Origin: JAQIBY01 sp964407055
Lineage (GTDB): Bacteria; Bacteroidota; Bacteroidia; Bacteroidales; ML635J-15
Assembly (NCBI GenBank): GCA_964407055.1
Contig: CAYOUD010000091.1
Span: 1 to 10,772, forward strand
Length of the DNA stretch: 10,772 nucleotides
Reading direction: 5' to 3'
Shown here one piece after another: positions 8,301 through 10,772 of this stretch (its first letter is position 1; the number at the start of each line of letters is the position of its first letter). Under the pieces are notes generated by a model. It saw only the letters and a program-made list of their open reading frames with translations. It was not told the DNA's origin and searched no databases. A program made the translations under genes and the position numbers.

Positions 8301-8368
8301 ATATTAAAGTTGGTGATATGGTGGAAGCCTACGAGGAATTCGAAGTCAAAAAAACTTTGGATAACTAA
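5327..8368 (+). CDS. infB: Translation initiation factor IF-2
   Basis: A 1013-aa IF2, the GTPase that brings initiator fMet-tRNA to the 30S subunit and promotes subunit joining. An IF2_N-like segment (about 1-55) starts the protein. A very long Lys/Glu/Pro-rich arm follows (about 65-430), containing the 10-aa tandem KAEAP(H/K)KEEK at 257-276 and two short matches to KV(L/V)GKI at 205-210 and 298-303. A second IF2_N-like domain lies at 432-490. The G domain has G1 GHVDHGKT (519-526), DTPGH (566-570), NKVD (620-623) and SALKG (656-660). Beta-barrel, alpha/beta and tRNA-binding barrel domains fill the remainder to 1013. The residue after GKT is Lys527, where Ser is more common. The arm is the reason for the unusual length (E. 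coli IF2 is 890 aa). The stop overlaps the next ATG by one base. Confidence 0.97.
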   Translation: MAASTKQQRLSKIAKEFNLGISTIVEFLEKKGIEVDSNPNSKVPNESYELLLKEFGDQITVKAKSKEVSQQIRERRQERVGASKDDEEHETVSEQPDKSSSNDEPEDEVLITDNTSTHGDTSLKKEKEEPKKAMETPPEKEEKKEEVPKEAPKPEAKKSEPAAQSEAKSVEKESTPKTEKPKEEKSNKKPLITKPTEESKDDSIKVLGKINLDSLNQKTRPKKKSKKEKHLEKEIKEQERKATLEIQKGKVKQAEAKAEAPHKEEKKAEAPKKEEKKATPERKEDFLETKVKKLDGPKVVGKIDINEYLQKESNRVKKRQEEKEALKAERKKQKERKKRKRIPKDKVKLDSNKPTTGQGKPSGKRPTRKKKPTKSVEVSNVNVQKQIKDTLARLENKKQKSKTAKYRRDKRDAVSKRRQEDEEREEAGKSTLQVNEFASVSELASMMDKPVTEVIMACMSVGLTVSINQRLDAETMNIVADEFGYDIKFVSAESTENIAVIEDSEEDLLPRAPIVTVMGHVDHGKTKLLDYVRHANVVAGEAGGITQHVGAYSVELDNGKRIAFLDTPGHEAFTAMRARGAQVTDIAIIVIAADDDVMPQTIEAINHASAAGVPMVFAINKVDKPTANPEKIKEKLANMNYLVEDWGGKYQSQEISALKGLNIDALLEKVLLEAELLDLKANPNRPAEGTIIESTLDKGRGYVATLLVQKGTLKHGDMVLAGTNFGRVKAMFNERQKRIDETGPSTPAVLLGLNGAPQAGDTFRVMEDESEAKQIASRREQLQREQNLRTQKHITLDEIGRRLALGNFQEINVVVKGDVDGSIEALSDSLEKLSTDELKVNVIHKAVGQITETDVMLASASNAIIIGFQVRPSVVARRLAEKEEIEIRLYSIIYDAINEMKAAMEGMLSPEIKERIQGTAEVQNIFKITKVGTVAGCQVVDGKIFRKSKVRLIRDGIVIYSGDLGSLKRYKDDVKEVYSGQECGLNIENFNDIKVGDMVEAYEEFEVKKTLDN
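6095..6154 (+). repeat. Tandem 30-bp repeat in the infB charged arm
   Basis: Two adjacent copies encode KAEAPHKEEK and KAEAPKKEEK (IF2 residues 257-276). The copies differ at several bases, so this looks like an old duplication in a low-complexity, unstructured part of the protein, not a recent slippage event. Confidence 0.6.
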
Positions 8369-9612
8369 TGAAGCGAAATTATTGGATAATCTTAATAATC
8401 ATCATCGGGATTGCTGTCCTGATGATGATTTTTCTTTTTCCTAGAAACCAAAATGAATCGGTTGAATCAACCAACGTTGATGCTGTTGATTTAATTCCCG
8501 AACCGGTATTGAAATATGGAATTACGCTGGATCCATTTTTAATTGTGTATGACACCATAAAATCAGGCTCAAGTTTATCCGACCTTTTGCGCCCTTATCA
8601 AGTGAGTTTGCTGACAATTGATAGAATAGGTCGCATGTCAACCGATAGTTTTCGTGTGGACAGAATTCGTGCCGGTCAGCCAATTGCCATCTTTTGTAAA
8701 AAAGATACCAGCATTGGTTTCCAGGCAGATTTTATGGTGTATGAAAACAATTCCATCGATTATACCGTTTACGATTTTCGCGATAGTATAATCATAAGTC
8801 GAGGACAAAAACCGGTTGAATATTTGGAGAAATCCGTGAAAGGAAGCATAAAATCTTCTTTATGGATGGCATTGAAAAACCAAAATGCCAATACCTCCTT
8901 GGCACTTGAAATGTCAGAAATTTTCGGTTGGGTAATTGACTTTTTTGGCATTCAGAAGGATGATGAATTTCGAATTATTTATGAAGTTGCAGTGGTTGAA
9001 GATAACCCCATTTTTGTCAATAAAATAAAAGCCGGAAAAATGGTACACATGGGACGCGAATACTGGGCGATTCCTTTTACTGTTGATTCAGTTGAGAGCT
9101 TTTATGAACCAGATGGAGCTTCGCTTCGAAGAACCTTTTTGAAAGCTCCGCTGAAATACAATCGCATTTCCAGTCGATACACCTATAGTCGTTTTCATCC
9201 CATATTACACAGAAACACACCGCATCTTGCCGTCGATTATTCAGCCTCTACGGGCACTCCAATTCGTACAATTGGCGACGGAGTCATTACGTTAAGACGT
9301 TACGGTTCAGGCGCCGGAAATTATGTTAAAGTAAAGCACAATTCGGTTTATACCACGGTTTATATGCATATGTCTCGCTATGGTGAATATCAAGTTGGAC
9401 AACGGGTAAAACAAGGAGATATCATTGGTTATGTGGGTAGTACCGGATTATCTACCGGACCGCATCTCCATTTCGAAGTGCATAAAAATGGACAAAAAAT
9501 CGACCCGCTTAAATTAGAAAGCCCTCCTGCTGACCCAATTCCTGATAGTCTTATGGATGAATTTGCCAAAGTCCGTGACCTCTGGATAGCAAAAATTGAG
9601 GGAGTAGAGTAG
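8368..9612 (+). CDS. M23 family metallopeptidase (cell-wall endopeptidase), membrane-anchored
   Basis: A 414-aa protein with one N-terminal membrane segment (residues 6-24, MKRNYW then an Ile/Leu run), so its body should lie outside the inner membrane. Residues about 50-112 (TIKSGSSLSDLL ... GQPIAIF) look like an OapA/LysM-type peptidoglycan-binding domain. The C-terminal lysostaphin-like M23 domain (about 268-385) keeps all zinc and catalytic positions: His286 and Asp290 in HLAVD, His334 in YMHMS, and His366 and His368 in GPHLHFE. It is therefore expected to be active, cleaving peptide cross-links in peptidoglycan, unlike EnvC/NlpD-type inactive members. The ATG shares one base with the infB stop (TAATG), which implies translational coupling and membership of the rimP-nusA-infB transcript. 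No clear terminator follows the stop. Confidence 0.92.
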   Translation: MKRNYWIILIIIIGIAVLMMIFLFPRNQNESVESTNVDAVDLIPEPVLKYGITLDPFLIVYDTIKSGSSLSDLLRPYQVSLLTIDRIGRMSTDSFRVDRIRAGQPIAIFCKKDTSIGFQADFMVYENNSIDYTVYDFRDSIIISRGQKPVEYLEKSVKGSIKSSLWMALKNQNANTSLALEMSEIFGWVIDFFGIQKDDEFRIIYEVAVVEDNPIFVNKIKAGKMVHMGREYWAIPFTVDSVESFYEPDGASLRRTFLKAPLKYNRISSRYTYSRFHPILHRNTPHLAVDYSASTGTPIRTIGDGVITLRRYGSGAGNYVKVKHNSVYTTVYMHMSRYGEYQVGQRVKQGDIIGYVGSTGLSTGPHLHFEVHKNGQKIDPLKLESPPADPIPDSLMDEFAKVRDLWIAKIEGVE

Positions 9613-9907
9613 AATCAGGCATTGATAACATTCTAGCCCTTAATAGAAAAATTGGCTGCAGTAAGTTAAAGTATTAATCAACAGCATCTTCTGTTAACAT
9701 CTGATGCCACTTTAAAATCAAAAACTCCGGGATCCCCTTTGTGCATCTACTGCGTTGCTAACTCATTGTAATACATTTGTATAACTGCAAAGTTAGACGC
9801 ACTTCGGCACACTCAGCGTATCACCTTGTATCTACACAAAGGGAATCGCATGAATAATGCGGGCTAGTCGCTTTATCTAAACTGTATTTTGAGATTTTGA
9901 ATGTTGA
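9613..9907. other. Non-coding stretch after the M23 gene
   Basis: No credible gene is visible here on either strand. It has only weak terminator-like pairing after the peptidase stop (TTCTA 9631-9635 with TAGAA 9644-9648, 8-base loop) and a small hairpin, AACAG 9680-9684 with CTGTT 9691-9695. The centre is taken up by the nested inverted-repeat block at 9731-9861. The far end abuts the stop codon of the minus-strand pseudogene at 9908-9910. This marks the border between the conserved operon and a decayed, repeat-bearing region. Confidence 0.6.
9731..9861. repeat. Nested inverted-repeat block (structured RNA or mobile-element remnant)
   Basis: An outer stem joins GATCCCCTTTGTG (9731-9743) to CACAAAGGGAATC (9835-9847), 12 of 13 pairs. 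Inside it, TGCGT (9751-9755) and CTAACT (9758-9763) pair with AGTTAG (9791-9796) and ACGCA (9797-9801), leaving a 2-base bulge. At the tip, ATAC (9771-9774) pairs with GTAT (9779-9782) around ATTT. A further hairpin, CGCAT (9847-9851) with ATGCG (9857-9861), adjoins the base. The octamers GCATCTAC (9743-9750) and GTATCTAC (9828-9835) form an imperfect direct repeat. This is far more pairing than chance would give, but I recognise no named RNA family. A dispersed intergenic repeat or transposon end is equally possible. Confidence 0.5.
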
Positions 9908-10516
9908 TTAGTATTTTGACCATCGGTGATTTAATGTCATGCTCCTTTGAATGCACTGATCTTCGATTTTTGAAAACTCAAGCTCTCCGTCATAAATGTT
10001 AAAATAATAAGCTCCTAGGATACTTTCACAAATGATTTTTTGGTCCTGAGAGTTTTATTATATTTCTTTGTACAGAATACTTTCCACTTTCAACATCACC
10101 ACCATTCATGCGATCTTCAAAAGTAAACTCTCCATTGGATTTAAATGTCCAGATAAAATAACCTGTTTGTTCATATCCAAATCTCCAAGTCCCTGTTATT
10201 GAGTTAGATTTCGCTGTGTTATGAGTTTCCTGATTTTGATTATCCGCAAGTATTGCTCCCTCATATCCTTTCATTGTAAATGTCCCGTTTTCTGCATCTG
10301 TATATGCTTTTTCCCAAGCTGGGATTTCTGTTTCAAGGAGTTTTCTATCTCGGGCAATTAGTCGCAGAGATTCCTTGTCGTATTTAATTAACATATTAAT
10401 CCGATTAATTAATTCACGATTATTAGCAAGCTCCTTGAACCGGTTTGTTAAATCCTGAGCATTTTGTCTTTCTCCGCCAGTTACTCCTTCCACAAGATTG
10501 ACATCGAAAACCGTGT

Positions 10517-10522
10517 TAATTA
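10517..10522. repeat. TAATTA target-site duplication, left copy
   Basis: This hexamer borders the left terminal repeat, and the identical hexamer borders the right one at 10677-10682. Because TAATTA is itself a palindrome, the two copies could also be read as an extension of the inverted repeats. The frame test favours duplication: keeping one copy and removing 160 bp joins GAT GTA ATT AAC ACG in frame on the minus strand. Confidence 0.65.
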
Positions 10523-10676
10523 GTGTCTGCAAGAAAACTACTGTTTTTCAGTCTCTGATAAGAAAACGTCAAAGATAAGACTTTCGATGTTTCTGAAACC
10601 AAGGAGTCCGCCAGCCGGCGGATCGACTGTTTTAGAAACGAGAATAACGCAATATTTGGCGTTTTCTTGCAGAGAC
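10523..10676. mobile_element. 154-bp miniature hairpin element (MITE-like) inserted in the pseudogene
   Basis: Terminal inverted repeats GTGTCTGCAAGAAAAC (10523-10538) and GTTTTCTTGCAGAGAC (10661-10676) match at 15 of 16 positions. Both ends are flanked by TAATTA (10517-10522 and 10677-10682), a likely 6-bp target duplication. The interior is a long imperfect palindrome centred on TCCGCC (10607-10612), loop AGCC, GGCGGA (10617-10622), with matching GTTTCT/AGAAAC blocks on each arm. The left arm carries a second TIR-like copy starting at 10551. There is no room for a transposase, so it would be moved in trans by an enzyme encoded elsewhere. Element plus duplication is 160 bp, which shifts the frame of the host gene. 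I do not recognise the family. Confidence 0.72.
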
Positions 10677-10682
10677 TAATTA
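10677..10682. repeat. TAATTA target-site duplication, right copy
   Basis: This is the partner of the copy at 10517-10522, directly outside the right terminal repeat of the 154-bp element. In the broken gene the upstream coding frame passes through this copy and the whole element without a stop, then terminates at the TAA (10516-10518) overlapping the other copy. Confidence 0.65.
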
Positions 10683-10772
10683 CATCTGACGACAATTGAA
10701 TAGGAGTGCTCCCGGGAATAAGCATTTTTATTTGATCTTCAACAACCTCAATTTGGATGGCATTTATGAGTT

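Larger units (their letters stand above)
9908..10772 (-). pseudogene. Decayed gene, C-terminal lipocalin-like domain; broken by an insertion and a frameshift
   Basis: The gene runs leftward from beyond the window's right edge to a stop at 9908-9910. The 5' part reads LINAIQIEVVEDQ then KMLIPGSTPIQLSSDV and is cut at 10677-10682 by a 154-bp element. The part after it (from about 10522, INTVFDVNLVEGVTGGE) has a helical, charged region and then a probable beta domain, SITGTWRFGYEQTGYFIWTF and EFTFEDRMNGGDVESGKYSV. That frame stops at 10026-10028. Dropping one A in the A6 run (10036-10041) instead continues through GPKIICESILGAYY, IYDGELEF and IEDQCIQRS to HRWSKY and a stop. This tail suits small lipocalin-like Bacteroidota proteins that end in a D-x-C-x-x-R motif and a terminal Trp. 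The 507-bp open segment at 10026-10532 has only a TTG start lying inside the element, so it is not an intact gene. Function unknown. Confidence 0.75.

Noticed and set aside
9631..9648. Intrinsic terminator after the M23 gene
   Set aside because: Only a 5-bp AT-rich stem with an 8-base loop and no T-run after it; too weak to call.
9751..9801. Possible tRNA or CRISPR-like repeat in the non-coding block
   Set aside because: No acceptor stem with a CCA-type end, no T-loop GTTCGAA motif, and no regularly spaced identical repeats.
10026..10532. Intact 168-aa gene on the minus strand
   Set aside because: Its only start at the 5' end is a TTG within the inserted element's terminal repeat; the coding sequence clearly continues beyond the element and, after a frameshift, beyond its stop.
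10516..10725. Separate 69-aa gene on the minus strand
   Set aside because: The frame is open to the window edge upstream, and its 3' half is the translated hairpin element, so it is the broken 5' part of the pseudogene.

Overview
This window looks like a chromosomal segment of a Bacteroidota bacterium, probably from the Bacteroidales/Marinilabiliales side, although I cannot fix the genus. The reasons are its low GC, the near absence of Shine-Dalgarno sequences, two promoters matching the Bacteroidota consensus (TTTG, 19-nt spacer, TAnnTTTG), a bacterial GH3-type protein, and the gene order rimP-nusA-infB with an IF2 that has a very long Lys/Glu-rich N-terminal arm.

Layout. Positions 1-212 hold a promoter whose -33 box sits at the edge of a 17-bp-arm inverted repeat. 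It drives a metallo-beta-lactamase-fold hydrolase (213-1070), overlapped by a small lipoprotein gene (1051-1413). Convergent to these, with a 4-bp stop-codon overlap, is a GH3-family gene (1410-2921, minus). Divergent from GH3 is a CvpA-family membrane protein (2978-3487). A strong consensus promoter and a GC-rich leader hairpin then begin the transcription/translation operon rimP (3594-4028), nusA (4040-5272), infB (5327-8368), with an M23 peptidase (8368-9612) joined to infB by a 1-bp overlap.

The last 1.15 kb is different in character. A non-coding stretch (about 9613-9907) contains a folded, nested inverted-repeat block. After it, on the minus strand, lies a decayed gene (9908 to beyond 10772). 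That gene is broken twice. The first lesion is a 154-bp hairpin element (10523-10676) with 16-bp terminal inverted repeats and a 6-bp TAATTA duplication. The second is a one-base frameshift at an A6 run (10036-10041). Removing the element with one TAATTA copy, and dropping one A, restores a single reading frame from the window edge to 9908.

Functional view. RimP (30S maturation), NusA (transcription elongation, termination and antitermination) and IF2 (initiator tRNA delivery) form the classic gene-expression operon, and a hairpin leader is a natural place for feedback by NusA. The M23 peptidase is probably co-transcribed and acts in the envelope. I see no defence system, CRISPR array or biosynthetic cluster. 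The most informative parts are the miniature element in the pseudogene, the operon leader and the palindromic promoter.
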